Shown here one piece after another: positions 8,397 to 16,703 of a stretch of DNA of 64,000 bases. This DNA comes from Mageeibacillus sp. UBA5734 (GTDB taxonomy: Bacteria; Bacillota; Clostridia; Saccharofermentanales; UBA5734): assembly GCA_002419365.1 (NCBI GenBank), contig DIGA01000116.1, forward strand, positions 13,506 to 77,505, given 5' to 3'. The number at the start of each line of letters is the position of its first letter. Position 1 is the stretch's first letter. The position numbers and the translations under genes are program-made. The notes under the pieces are model-generated. The model saw only the letters and a list, made by a program, of their open reading frames with translations. It searched no databases and was not told the DNA's origin.

Positions 8397-8932
8397 GTCG
8401 GCTGGGCTCCTTTCTCCAGCCGGATAAGCGCAACCGGCAAACCAGCCAGGTCCAATTCAGCCAGGTGTGCAGCCAGTGTATCCATCTGGTAATCCTCCTG
8501 ACCACCATAGATCCAGACCTGGCCCTTTTCTACTGCAATCAGCAAGTCATAATCCCGTTGGGCGAGAACGGCCATGCGGTCCAGATCGGTCCGGAACACA
8601 TGGGACTGGAGTTCTTTTTTTGCATACAGGTGTTCGATCTCGCGCAGCAGCCGCGCCAGTTCTTTTTGCCACTCTGGATCAAGCGAATCATCTTCGATCA
8701 GGAAAATCGTCATCAACCGCTGGCGTTTCAGTGCCACCAGGTAGAATACAACTGACAGGCCACTGCCGATGATGGCCTCGGCGAGAGCCACATCAGGAGC
8801 ACCATAGATCAGAAACAAGACAGAGGATCCCAGAGAATACACACTCAGATAGATGACTGCATGACGCAAGGTGTGCGTCTGGATGGCCAGGATGGCAAAC
8901 ACGACCAGACTGACGAGGAAGACCTGCTCCAT
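8393..8932 (-). CDS. MbhD-like subunit (DUF4040) with cytoplasmic extension
   Basis: 179 residues. The first 70 form a three-helix DUF4040/MbhD module (AVIYLSVYSLGSSVLFLIYG, then APDVALAEAIIGSG). The remaining 110 are soluble, charged and unlike the family core, possibly coiled (EWQKELARLLREIEHLYAK) and ending in a small alpha/beta segment. MbhD proteins are usually near 90-100 residues, so the tail is an addition that could act as a regulatory or assembly domain. The start overlaps the mrpG stop by one base. Confidence 0.82.
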   Translation of the reverse strand: MEQVFLVSLVVFAILAIQTHTLRHAVIYLSVYSLGSSVLFLIYGAPDVALAEAIIGSGLSVVFYLVALKRQRLMTIFLIEDDSLDPEWQKELARLLREIEHLYAKKELQSHVFRTDLDRMAVLAQRDYDLLIAVEKGQVWIYGGQEDYQMDTLAAHLAELDLAGLPVALIRLEKGAQPT

Positions 8933-9276
8933 CAGTCTCCCTCCGCCCCTGGTTCGTCATGTACTGTTGCCGGATCGGCAGAAGTCTGACCCAGTCCGCC
9001 CAGGCCACTCCGGTATGCGGAGCGCGCAATGGCATGGGTTGCCAGGGGATTGGTGACCAGGACGACCAGCAGGACCAGAATCAGGCGCAAGCTGTAGTAA
9101 CTCAGGCCAGTCTGGACCAGAATGCCTAGCATCATGGTTAGAAATCCCATGGTTTCAACTTTGGCTGTGATCAGGATCCGGGCATAGAAAGTCCGGAAGC
9201 GGTAGACACCAGCGATACCCAGAGCCATGAAAAGCAGAGCCAGGACGATCAGGATCCAGGAGAAAAAGTCTGTCAT
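8932..9276 (-). CDS. mrpG: Mrp antiporter subunit G
   Basis: 114 residues from the ATG at 9276 with a GGTGAAG site. It is a three-helix PhaG/MnhG protein: GIAGVYRFRTFYARILITAKVE (shared by the family), then LVVLVTNPLATHAIARSAYRS. The C-terminal 25 residues are a variable soluble tail. The longer upstream frame to 9630 overlaps mrpF and mrpE and lacks homology, so the short start is chosen. Confidence 0.9.
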   Translation of the reverse strand: MTDFFSWILIVLALLFMALGIAGVYRFRTFYARILITAKVETMGFLTMMLGILVQTGLSYYSLRLILVLLVVLVTNPLATHAIARSAYRSGLGGLGQTSADPATVHDEPGAEGD

Positions 9277-9281
9277 CTGCT

Positions 9282-9533
9282 TCACCGCCTTTCGACAAAT
9301 TTGGCCATCAGGATGGTGCCGATAAAACCCAGGACGGCATAGACCAGGGCTATATCCAATAAATACGGTTGCCCGGTCCATCCTGCAAGCAAGACAATGA
9401 CCACTGTTATTTTCGAGGAAAACAGGTTCAAACCGAGCAAACGGTCCCAGACAGATGGCCCGCGAATGATGAGGATGAGCACCAGCACCATCAGGACGGA
9501 AATGGCAAGGATGGCAAACAGATAGGAACTCAT
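9282..9533 (-). CDS. mrpF: Mrp antiporter subunit F
   Basis: 83 residues, three helices, with RGPSVWDRLLGLNLFSSK, the MnhF/PhaF signature, and DIALVYAVLGFIGTI. The ATG overlaps the mrpE stop by four bases and the next gene follows 5 bases later. It is a small membrane subunit of the antiporter. Confidence 0.92.
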   Translation of the reverse strand: MSSYLFAILAISVLMVLVLILIIRGPSVWDRLLGLNLFSSKITVVIVLLAGWTGQPYLLDIALVYAVLGFIGTILMAKFVERR

Positions 9534-10039
9534 GCTCGTTCCTTTCGTACCCGTTCCCTCTTGAGAATCCGTTCCATTTTCTCAATACCAGGTTTGATTC
9601 CGGAAGGCAAAGCAGGATCGGCAGGCGCAAAGCACAAGATCAGAAGCGTCCGGTTTTCTGTCGCAAGGGTGACTGTCCCAGGCGTCAGTGTCACAGCATT
9701 GGCCAGCATGACAAAGGGTAACTCGTCTTCAAGGGTGGCATCATACCGTTCGATCCGGACAGAGTCTTGCCAGCGGACAATTTTCCAGATGGCCTGAAAA
9801 CCAGACAGGTAAATCTGGATGACCAGAGCTGCCAGATAACGGACCAGGACGATTGGATGGAAAGAATGGACGGTCAATGGTGGATCAGGCTGCAAGACCC
9901 GGGTTGTGAAAAGGAGCGATAAAACGGAAACAGCCACCCCAGCCGCAAAAACGGGCCAGGATGGCTTGTCGTGAAGCACAATCCACACCCCGGTCAAGGC
10001 CAGGGTATACGTGACATAGAATGAATCGCGCTGGCGCAA
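9530..10039 (-). CDS. mrpE: Mrp antiporter subunit E
   Basis: 169 residues of the MnhE family: hydrophobic N-terminal helices, YLAALVIQIYLSGFQAIWKIV, and a soluble end with LANAVTLTPGTVTLATENRTLLI (the conserved T-x-T-P-G-T segment). The likely start is a TTG at 10039 with GAGGCG 5 bases upstream. It lies only 9 bases after the proS stop, so the antiporter operon seems to be co-transcribed with proS. Confidence 0.88.
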   Translation of the reverse strand: MRQRDSFYVTYTLALTGVWIVLHDKPSWPVFAAGVAVSVLSLLFTTRVLQPDPPLTVHSFHPIVLVRYLAALVIQIYLSGFQAIWKIVRWQDSVRIERYDATLEDELPFVMLANAVTLTPGTVTLATENRTLLILCFAPADPALPSGIKPGIEKMERILKRERVRKERA

Positions 10040-10048
10040 GTGGACGCC

Positions 10049-11485
10049 TCAGTAGGCTTTGCCCCAGATGACCAGCTGATCGGCCGGTTTGCCGCAGCAA
10101 ACACAGGTTTCGCCGATGGCTTCATGGCCAAAAGGCAAGCAGCGTGAAGTGGCAGTGGTCTGTTCCTTGATCTTCAATTCACAATCGAGATCGCCACACC
10201 ACATGGCCCGGACAAATCCCGGTTTTTCAGCGATCAGCTGGGTAAAGGTATCCCAGTCAGTCGCATCATAAATGCGGGAGTTGAGGCTTTGTTCGGCTTT
10301 GGCATAAAGTCCGGCATGGACCGCGTCGAGCAGCTGCGCCACGGTCTTGTCCAGCTGGTCCAGGGAAACGACGGTTTTTTCGCCGTTGTCACGCCGTACG
10401 GCCACACACTGGTTGTTCTCAAGGTCACGCGGGCCTATTTCGAGGCGCAGGGGAACACCCTTCATCTCGTACTCGGCAAATTTCCAGCCTGGCATTTTGT
10501 CGGATTCATCGAGCTTGACCCGGAACTGTTCGCCGAGGGTGGCAGCGACTTCACGGGCTTTGTCAAGGACACCCGGCTTGTGTGCAGCAATCGGCACGAT
10601 GACAACCTGGATCGGTGCGATGCGCGGTGGCAGGACAAGGCCGTTATCATCGCCATGGACCATGATGATCGCCCCGATCGAGCGGGTCGACAGGCCCCAG
10701 GATGTCTGGTGGACATAGGACAGTTTGTTGTTTTTGTCGGTGAACTGGATGCCGAAAGCCTGGGCAAAGCCATCGCCAAAATAATGGCTGGTAGCAGATT
10801 GCAGGGCTTTGCCGTCATGCATCATCGCTTCGACGGTGTAGGTAGAAACAGCACCGGCGAATTTTTCCTTGTCCGTTTTCTGGCCGCGGACGACAGGAAT
10901 CGCCAGATAGTCCCGGTAGAAAGTGGCATAGGTCTCGAGCATGCGCAGGGTTTCTTCCTGGGCTTCTTCGGCCGTGGCGTGGGCTGTGTGGCCTTCCTGC
11001 CAGTAGAACTCGGTGGTGCGCAGGAACGGCCGGGTGGTCTTTTCCCAGCGGACAACCGAAACCCACTGGTTGTAAAGCTTGGGCAAGTCGCGCCAGGACT
11101 GGATCACATTGGCATAATGGTCGCAAAACAAGGTTTCTGAAGTTGGCCGGACGCAAAGCCGCTCAGTCAGTTTGTCGCTGCCGCCATGGGTCACCCAGGC
11201 AACTTCCGGTGCGAAACCCTCAACATGGTCTTTCTCCTTCTGCAGGAGGCTTTCCGGGATGAACATCGGCATTGCGACATTCTCATGGCCGGTTTTCTTG
11301 AACATCCGGTCCAGGTTGTGCATGATGTTCTCCCAGATGGCATAACCATACGGGCGCAGGATCATGCACCCTTTGACAGAGGAATAGTCGATCAACTCTG
11401 CCTTGAGGACGACATCGGTGTACCACTGGGCGAAATCCTGGTCCATCGCGGTGATGGCTTCAACTTGCTTGTCTTGCTTGGCCAT
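10049..11485 (-). CDS. proS: Prolyl-tRNA synthetase, short eukaryote/archaea-like type
   Basis: 478 residues from the ATG at 11485 (AAAGGAG, 10 bases). Class II motifs are clear: MILRPYGYAIWENIM, motif 2 in VRWEKTTRPFLRTTEFYWQEGH, motif 3 in GLSTRSIGAIIMVHGDDNGL. The C-terminus has a zinc-site-like cysteine set (CGDLDC...CVCCG) and ends in a Tyr (WGKAY), as in the short eukaryote/archaea-like ProRS. The bacterial-type editing insertion is absent. It charges tRNA-Pro. It lies between ackA and the mrp genes. Confidence 0.94.
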   Translation of the reverse strand: MAKQDKQVEAITAMDQDFAQWYTDVVLKAELIDYSSVKGCMILRPYGYAIWENIMHNLDRMFKKTGHENVAMPMFIPESLLQKEKDHVEGFAPEVAWVTHGGSDKLTERLCVRPTSETLFCDHYANVIQSWRDLPKLYNQWVSVVRWEKTTRPFLRTTEFYWQEGHTAHATAEEAQEETLRMLETYATFYRDYLAIPVVRGQKTDKEKFAGAVSTYTVEAMMHDGKALQSATSHYFGDGFAQAFGIQFTDKNNKLSYVHQTSWGLSTRSIGAIIMVHGDDNGLVLPPRIAPIQVVIVPIAAHKPGVLDKAREVAATLGEQFRVKLDESDKMPGWKFAEYEMKGVPLRLEIGPRDLENNQCVAVRRDNGEKTVVSLDQLDKTVAQLLDAVHAGLYAKAEQSLNSRIYDATDWDTFTQLIAEKPGFVRAMWCGDLDCELKIKEQTTATSRCLPFGHEAIGETCVCCGKPADQLVIWGKAY

Positions 11486-11534
11486 GAGGCTCATTCTCCT
11501 TTGGGGCTGTCAAATGGTGTTTGGGGGATTGTCA

Positions 11535-11566
11535 GAGGCTGCCCCGAACCGGTCGGAAGCAGCCTC
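11535..11566. terminator. Strong hairpin between ackA and proS
   Basis: GAGGCTGC and GCAGCCTC enclose an inner CCGA/TCGG pair, giving a near-perfect 32-base hairpin. There is no T-tract on the minus strand, so it may be a partial terminator or an RNA-processing stem rather than a full stop. Confidence 0.5.
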
Positions 11567-11600
11567 AGGTGTCCAGGATCAGGTTAGTCAGAGCAAATCC

Positions 11601-12806
11601 TCAGATCGAAAAGCCGCAGATCCGGGCTGTTTCACGGGCGATGGCCAGTTCTTCATTAGTCGGGACGACGAGCACTTTGACTTTGGACTCATCCGTCGAG
11701 ACGACAGCTTCACGACCACGGACCGAGGCATTGCGATAGGGATCGATTTCACAGCCCATGTAGGTCAAGCCTTCACAGGCACCCTGGCGGATGTCGGCGG
11801 TGTTTTCACCGATACCGGCTGTAAAGACGACGGCATCGACTCCACCCATGGCGGCAGCATACATGCCGATGTACTTGCGACACTGGTACTTGAAAATGTC
11901 CAAGGCCAGGCGGGCACGCTTGTTGCCCTCGCCAGCTGCAGCATAGAGGTCGCGGAAGTCGCTGCTGACACCAGAAATGCCGAGCACGCCGGACTGCTTG
12001 TTCATCAGGTTGTCGACGCCCTTGGTATCGAGCTTTTCTTTTTCCATCAGGAAGGTCACGATTGCCGGGTCGATGTCACCACTGCGGGTGCCCATGCAAA
12101 TGCCGGACAGCGGGGTCAGCCCCATGGTCGTATCGACGCATTTGCCTTTCTCGATGGCGGCAATGGAGGATCCGTTGCCGAGATGGCAGGTGATGATGTT
12201 GACGGATTCGAAAGGCTTGTCCATCATCTCAGCGGCGCGGCGGGCAACATAACCATGGGAGGTGCCATGGAAGCCGTATTTGCGCACGCCATGCTTTTCG
12301 TACATTTCATAAGGCAAGGCATACATGTAGGCCTTGGCAGGCATGGTCTGGTGGAAGGCGGTATCAAACACAGCCACCTGGGGGACACCCGGCATGGCCT
12401 CTTCGCAAGCTTCGATACCGGTCATGTTCGGCGGATTGTGCAGAGGGGCCAGGTCAAAGCAGGCACGGATGGCACGCTTGACCTCCGGAGTGATCAGGGC
12501 TGAAGAGGCGAATTTCTCACCGCCATGAACGACGCGGTGGCCAACGGCGTCGATTTCGTCCATGCCCTTGATAATGCCGTGTTCCTCAGAGGTCAGGACG
12601 GAAAGCACTGCCTGGACGGCAACTTTGTGATTGGGCAGGTCCATCGGCAAGGTGACTGAGTCGCAGCCTTTGCTGGTGTGCTTGATCATGGCATGGTCGA
12701 GGCCGATGCGCTCGGCGCCGCCCTTGGCCAGGACGTCGCCGTTCTGGGCATCCATGAGCTGGTATTTGAGGGAAGAACTGCCGGCATTGATGACAAGTAC
12801 ATTCAT
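11601..12806 (-). CDS. ackA: Acetate kinase
   Basis: 401 residues with the complete acetokinase pattern: MNVLVINAGSSSLKYQ, HRVVHGGEKF, VAVFDTAFHQTMP, GFHGTSHGYVARRA, HLGNGSSIAAI and TAGIGENTADIR. It converts acetyl phosphate and ADP to acetate and ATP, the substrate-level ATP step of acetogenic fermentation. It follows pta by 3 bases, so the two steps are made from one message. Confidence 0.97.
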   Translation of the reverse strand: MNVLVINAGSSSLKYQLMDAQNGDVLAKGGAERIGLDHAMIKHTSKGCDSVTLPMDLPNHKVAVQAVLSVLTSEEHGIIKGMDEIDAVGHRVVHGGEKFASSALITPEVKRAIRACFDLAPLHNPPNMTGIEACEEAMPGVPQVAVFDTAFHQTMPAKAYMYALPYEMYEKHGVRKYGFHGTSHGYVARRAAEMMDKPFESVNIITCHLGNGSSIAAIEKGKCVDTTMGLTPLSGICMGTRSGDIDPAIVTFLMEKEKLDTKGVDNLMNKQSGVLGISGVSSDFRDLYAAAGEGNKRARLALDIFKYQCRKYIGMYAAAMGGVDAVVFTAGIGENTADIRQGACEGLTYMGCEIDPYRNASVRGREAVVSTDESKVKVLVVPTNEELAIARETARICGFSI

Positions 12807-12809
12807 GGC

Positions 12810-13802
12810 TTAAGCCTCCTGGGCCTGGACGGCCGTGATGGCGACGACGCCGACGATGTCGTCAGCAGAACAGCCGCGGGAAAGATCGTTGACGGGACGG
12901 GCGATGCCCTGGGTAACCGGGCCATAGGCCTCGGCTTTGGCCAGGCGCTGGACCAGCTTGTAGCCGATATTGCCGGCATTGAGGTCCGGGAAGATCAGGA
13001 CATTGGCTTTGCCTGCGACCGGGCTCTGCGGAGCCTTGCTCTTGCCGACCGAGGGGACGATCGCAGCGTCGAGCTGCAGCTCGCCGTCAAGTGCCAGATC
13101 CGGCGCCTTTTCCTTGGCCAGGCGGGTAGCCTCGACCACCTTGTCGACCAGCGGATTTTTGGCTGAACCGTAGGTGGAGTAGGACAGCATGGCCACAGTC
13201 GGCTCCAGGTCCGTCAGCTGGCGGAAGGATTTGGCAGAGGACAGGGCGATTTCGGAGAGCTGGTCGGCGTCCGGGTTTTCCATCAGGCCGGCATCCGAGA
13301 ACAGGAACAGTCCGTCAGCGCCGAATTCACAATCCGGCACATCCATGATGAAGAACGAGGAAACCAGCTTCGTGCCCGGTGCGGTCTTGAGGATCTGCAA
13401 GGCGGGGCGCAGGGTGTTGGCGGTGGAATTGATCGCGCCGGCAACCATACCATCGGCGGCCTGCTGTTTGACCATCATGACACCATAGAAGAGCGGGTCG
13501 AGCATGGTCTTCTGGGCCTGCTCCGGTGTCACGCCCTTGGATTTGCGCATTTCATAGAATGCATCCACATAGGCAGCGTAATCTTTGCTCGTAGCCGGGT
13601 CGATGATGGTGGCTCCTGAGATGTCCCACTGCGGTGCAACTGCTTTCACACTCGCAGGATCTCCGATCAGGACGATGTTGGCGATGCCTTTTTCCAGTAT
13701 CTTGGCGCAAGCTTCGATGGTCCGCGGGTCCGATGCCTCCGGCAATACAATGGTCTTTTTGTCGCTTCTGGCTTTGTCAAAGATCTTGTCAATGAATCCC
13801 AT
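12810..13802 (-). CDS. pta: Phosphate acetyltransferase
   Basis: 330 residues, single-domain Pta: IVLPEASDPRTIEACAKI, GMVAGAINSTANTLRPALQI, SSFFIMDVPD, FSDAGLMENPDADQL and VLIFPDLNAGNIGYKLVQR. It forms acetyl phosphate from acetyl-CoA. It has no N-terminal DRTGG/P-loop domain. It is the first gene of the pta-ackA operon, with a strong promoter and a palindrome at the start site. Confidence 0.97.
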   Translation of the reverse strand: MGFIDKIFDKARSDKKTIVLPEASDPRTIEACAKILEKGIANIVLIGDPASVKAVAPQWDISGATIIDPATSKDYAAYVDAFYEMRKSKGVTPEQAQKTMLDPLFYGVMMVKQQAADGMVAGAINSTANTLRPALQILKTAPGTKLVSSFFIMDVPDCEFGADGLFLFSDAGLMENPDADQLSEIALSSAKSFRQLTDLEPTVAMLSYSTYGSAKNPLVDKVVEATRLAKEKAPDLALDGELQLDAAIVPSVGKSKAPQSPVAGKANVLIFPDLNAGNIGYKLVQRLAKAEAYGPVTQGIARPVNDLSRGCSADDIVGVVAITAVQAQEA

Positions 13803-13878
13803 GCTTCTTACCTCTTTTTTCTATTAACCGACCCCGGCTGCAATCGGCCGGACAGTGCCGGCTTCCGGATGGACAGCT

Positions 13879-13894
13879 TGTTCTTTTTAGAACA
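13879..13894. promoter_or_regulatory. Perfect 6-4-6 palindrome at the pta start site (operator candidate)
   Basis: TGTTCT-TTTT-AGAACA lies at about +1 relative to the pta promoter, 7 bases after the -10 box. It could be a repressor site or the foot of an early RNA hairpin; no known regulator motif is matched with certainty. Confidence 0.5.
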
Positions 13895-13900
13895 CACTAC

Positions 13901-13929
13901 AGTATAGCCGAAAGGCCAGAAACTGCCAA
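13901..13929 (-). promoter_or_regulatory. Sigma-A promoter for pta-ackA
   Basis: Minus-strand TTGGCA (13929-13924), 17-base spacer, TATACT (13906-13901). It leaves a leader of about 90 bases before the pta ATG. Confidence 0.8.
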
Positions 13930-13981
13930 CAGCAAATGGCCTTCCCTGGTCAAAATATGCCCCTGATTGGCGGTGTTGGTA

Positions 13982-15307
13982 TCACGACATTGCCAGCAGT
14001 GCCAGGATGTTGTCGCGGGCGGTCATGGTGACCACGCCCTGGCTGTCCTGGCGGAAAATGGCATCAAGAACCGAACTGGTCGGACTGGTGGCCCGATGCC
14101 AGCTGAGCCGTTCCACCGCTCGCCGGTAAAGCGGTTCATGTCCGGCGATGCGGGCGATCCTGGCCGTCAAGGCCAGGCCGGCCAGGGATTCCTCGGCCGT
14201 ACCGGGCTGGCCCTGGGTGATGTGATAGGTCGAGTACAGGACATTGTCGTTCAGCAGATGTTCCAGGAGCCAGCTCAGGGTCCGTGGGTCGAGCTGGCCG
14301 ATTTCAGCCAGATGCAGCGCACAGGCCAGGGACTCCTGCAGATCGACTACAGGTGTGGGGCGGATGAACCGGACATAGCCTTGCTGACTGGTCGCAAAGC
14401 CATATGCGTATAATGGCAGAGCTTCACTGATCAGGCCTTCCTGGACCAGAGACACGGCTTCGGCATAGCGGTTTTCCAGAGTTGGATCCAGTTCGGCCAA
14501 TGCCTTCAAGGCGGGCAAGTCGAGGGCAGCCAGACGGATCACTGGATCACCGGCATAACTTGCCGCTTCCTGTTCTGTTGTGGGTTCCGGACGCGGTGTT
14601 GGTGTGGCAGCAGGGTCTTGTGTCGGAGCGGAAGTCGGAATGGCAACCAGCTGATCTGGTGCCAGGCCTGTGCCGATGACCTGGGCCAGGACGCCAGCCA
14701 GCCCAGTCTCCTCTTGGTTGAGCGAATCACTGGGCCACTTGGCGTAGGCCAAGGCCAGGACTCTCAGATAGAGCAAAGAATCCGGCCAGGACTCAGAATC
14801 ATCCGCAGCAGGTTCCAGTTGGGTGCCCGAGTCCAGGCCGGTCATCATCTCCAGCGGATCATCCACAACCCTGTTCCGCACAGGATAGACCAGACCTCGT
14901 GGACTCAGGAAATACGTCCGGAACTGCCTGTTCCATTGGTCAAATGAAGATTTTCTGCCTTGTTCGGCCAGCCAGAATCCATAGAGCAACTGGTCCTGGG
15001 CAATCCATTCACCCGACCATTGAGCCGGGAGACCGAGCTCAGTGTTGGCCTGCTGAAACCAGGATACAAAGCCCACATCGGTCATCAAGTTGCTCTGCAA
15101 ACGGACTTCGATCTTTTTAATTTCTTCCGGCTGGATGGATGCGGCAAACGATGCTGCAGCTTGCGATCCAGGCACGGTGAAGGGCCGGTCTGGCGGCGCA
15201 GATAGCTGAAACCACACCAGCGCTCCTGATGCAGCCAGCAGCAGGAACAACACGATGAACAGCCATTTGGCTTTGCCGGGGTGATTGCTTGATCCGATCG
15301 TTGCCAT
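13982..15307 (-). CDS. Membrane-anchored GH8-like (alpha/alpha barrel) protein, function uncertain
   Basis: 441 residues. A short basic head and one membrane helix (about 15-34) are followed by an extracytoplasmic region. AQDQLLYGFWLAEQG, then FDQWNRQFRTYFLSPRGLVY and a later WPDSLLYLRVLALAYAKWP, resemble in order the SEGQGYG, FDRLW and A-D-A-D-L repeats of glycoside hydrolase family 8. The usual catalytic Glu position holds Asp, so catalysis is doubtful. A Pro/Thr-rich break (TPTPRPEPTTEQ, about 235-250) separates a helical C-terminal half. It is divergent from tmcAL and shows no clear SD. I recognise the fold only weakly. Confidence 0.6.
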   Translation of the reverse strand: MATIGSSNHPGKAKWLFIVLFLLLAASGALVWFQLSAPPDRPFTVPGSQAAASFAASIQPEEIKKIEVRLQSNLMTDVGFVSWFQQANTELGLPAQWSGEWIAQDQLLYGFWLAEQGRKSSFDQWNRQFRTYFLSPRGLVYPVRNRVVDDPLEMMTGLDSGTQLEPAADDSESWPDSLLYLRVLALAYAKWPSDSLNQEETGLAGVLAQVIGTGLAPDQLVAIPTSAPTQDPAATPTPRPEPTTEQEAASYAGDPVIRLAALDLPALKALAELDPTLENRYAEAVSLVQEGLISEALPLYAYGFATSQQGYVRFIRPTPVVDLQESLACALHLAEIGQLDPRTLSWLLEHLLNDNVLYSTYHITQGQPGTAEESLAGLALTARIARIAGHEPLYRRAVERLSWHRATSPTSSVLDAIFRQDSQGVVTMTARDNILALLAMS

Positions 15308-15315
15308 ATGCCGCC

Positions 15316-15348
15316 ATCATAGCAGAATTGCTCCGCCACTGCTATAAT
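15316..15348. promoter_or_regulatory. Overlapping divergent extended -10 promoters
   Basis: Plus strand TGCTATAAT (-10 at 15343-15348) ends 9 bases before the tmcAL ATG. Minus strand TGCTATGAT (-10 at 15321-15316) ends 8 bases before the ATG of the opposite gene. Each -10 complement supplies the -35 region (TAGCAG) of the other. Neither gene has a ribosome site, so both mRNAs would begin at or within a few bases of their start codons. Confidence 0.6.
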
Positions 15349-15357
15349 CGTCCACAT

Positions 15358-16629
15358 ATGAAAACTGCTGGAATCATCGTTGAATACAATCCCTTGCACA
15401 ATGGCCATGCCTGGCAGCTGAAAAAGGTCAAAGAGACCTTGGGCAAAGACACTGCTATTGTCGTTGTCATGAGTGGGCCCTTCACACAGAGGGGTGAACC
15501 AGCCGTGCTCGACAAGTGGACACGTGCCCGCATGGCCCTGGCCTGCGGTGCAAGCCTGGTCCTGGAGCTGCCCGTGCCCTATGCCACGGCCAGCGCCGAG
15601 CGTTTTGCCTTTGGCGGTGTCCAAGTCCTGGCAGCCACCGGCATTACGAAGACCCTGGTTTTTGGCAGCGAACATGGCACCTTGCCTGACCTGTATGATC
15701 TGGCCAGTCTCCTGGTCAATGAAACACCGGCGTTCAAAGCATCTCTGCAAGGCTACCTCGAGACTGGCCTTTCCTTTGCTGCGGCACGGCAGCTGGCCGT
15801 TGCCGCCCAGCTGGGAGACAGCCAGAAGGCAGCCCTGCTCAAAAGCTCCAATAACATTCTGGGCATTGAATATCTGAAAGCCATCTTGCGCCTGCCGGCG
15901 AAAAAACGTCTCGAGCCGGTGACATTCCAGCGCCAGGGTCAGGGGTATCTGGATCCCTCCCCTGCGTCGCACTTTGCCAGTGCCACGGCCATCCGCCAGG
16001 TGATTGCCAGCGGCAGGGACAATCCGGCTTATTTACTGCAGCACTTGGCCCATGCCATGCCGCCCGAAGCACTGGGCATCCTGCTGGAGGCAGTTGCCCA
16101 AAAAAAAGGCCTGGTCTTGCACGAAGATCTGGCGGTCCCGCTCCTGGCCTTGCTCCGGACACGAAAACCAGAGGACCTCCACCCTTATCCAGGCATGGGC
16201 GAAGGACTTGCCCAGCGCCTGCACGAATTTGCCCGCCGGCCGGAAGGTCAAGACAGCAGGGAGGCCCGTCTCAGCCAGCTGGTTGAATCTGCCATGAGCC
16301 GGCGCCTGCCGCGAACCCGAGTCCAGCGCGCACTGCTGCATCTGCTGTTGAACCTGACCACCTCCGATCTCGAGCAATTCGATACCGCAGGGGGTCCCGC
16401 CTACATCCGGGTCCTGGGCTTTGACAAAAACGGCCGCTACTTGTTGAAACTGATGCGCCAGAAGGCCAGCTTGCCGGTCATCACCCGCGGCTCGGATTTC
16501 CATGAACACTTGAATGACATCAATCTGCAGCGCCAGACTCAGTTTGACCTGGCCGGAACCGACCTCTGGTCGATCCTGGCCGGATCGAGTTCTGGCACCG
16601 ATTTTGACAGGCCTGTTGTCATTCGCTAA
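15358..16629 (+). CDS. tmcAL: tRNA(Met) cytidine acetate ligase (TmcAL)
   Basis: 423 residues from the ATG at 15358. The N-terminus GIIVEYNPLHNGHAWQL carries the HxGH nucleotidyltransferase motif. VVVMSGPFTQRGEPAVLDKW and SSNNILGIEYLKAI are also diagnostic of the TmcAL/YlbM (DUF795) family. In Bacillus the enzyme uses acetate and ATP to acetylate C34 of elongator tRNA-Met. The longer frame from 15289 runs into the promoter and is rejected. No SD is present, consistent with a leaderless message. Confidence 0.93.
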   Translation: MKTAGIIVEYNPLHNGHAWQLKKVKETLGKDTAIVVVMSGPFTQRGEPAVLDKWTRARMALACGASLVLELPVPYATASAERFAFGGVQVLAATGITKTLVFGSEHGTLPDLYDLASLLVNETPAFKASLQGYLETGLSFAAARQLAVAAQLGDSQKAALLKSSNNILGIEYLKAILRLPAKKRLEPVTFQRQGQGYLDPSPASHFASATAIRQVIASGRDNPAYLLQHLAHAMPPEALGILLEAVAQKKGLVLHEDLAVPLLALLRTRKPEDLHPYPGMGEGLAQRLHEFARRPEGQDSREARLSQLVESAMSRRLPRTRVQRALLHLLLNLTTSDLEQFDTAGGPAYIRVLGFDKNGRYLLKLMRQKASLPVITRGSDFHEHLNDINLQRQTQFDLAGTDLWSILAGSSSGTDFDRPVVIR

Positions 16630-16703
16630 AATCCACACGTACCCCTGATTTCAGACCGGGACACAAACAATCGATCGTCACATCAGAAAGTGAGTATTGC
16701 CCC

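Noticed and set aside
10289..11140. Plus-strand frame of 283 codons antisense to proS
   Set aside because: No SD, no recognisable motifs; the proS motifs on the other strand are complete.
11403..12503. Plus-strand frame of 366 codons antisense to ackA
   Set aside because: Shadow of ackA codon bias; no family resemblance.
15085..15972. Minus-strand frame of 295 codons across the divergent promoter and tmcAL start
   Set aside because: It would cross the two -10 boxes and the conserved TmcAL N-terminus; no homology seen.
16630..16703. T-box leader before tyrS
   Set aside because: The gap is only 74 bases and lacks a T-box sequence or terminator.
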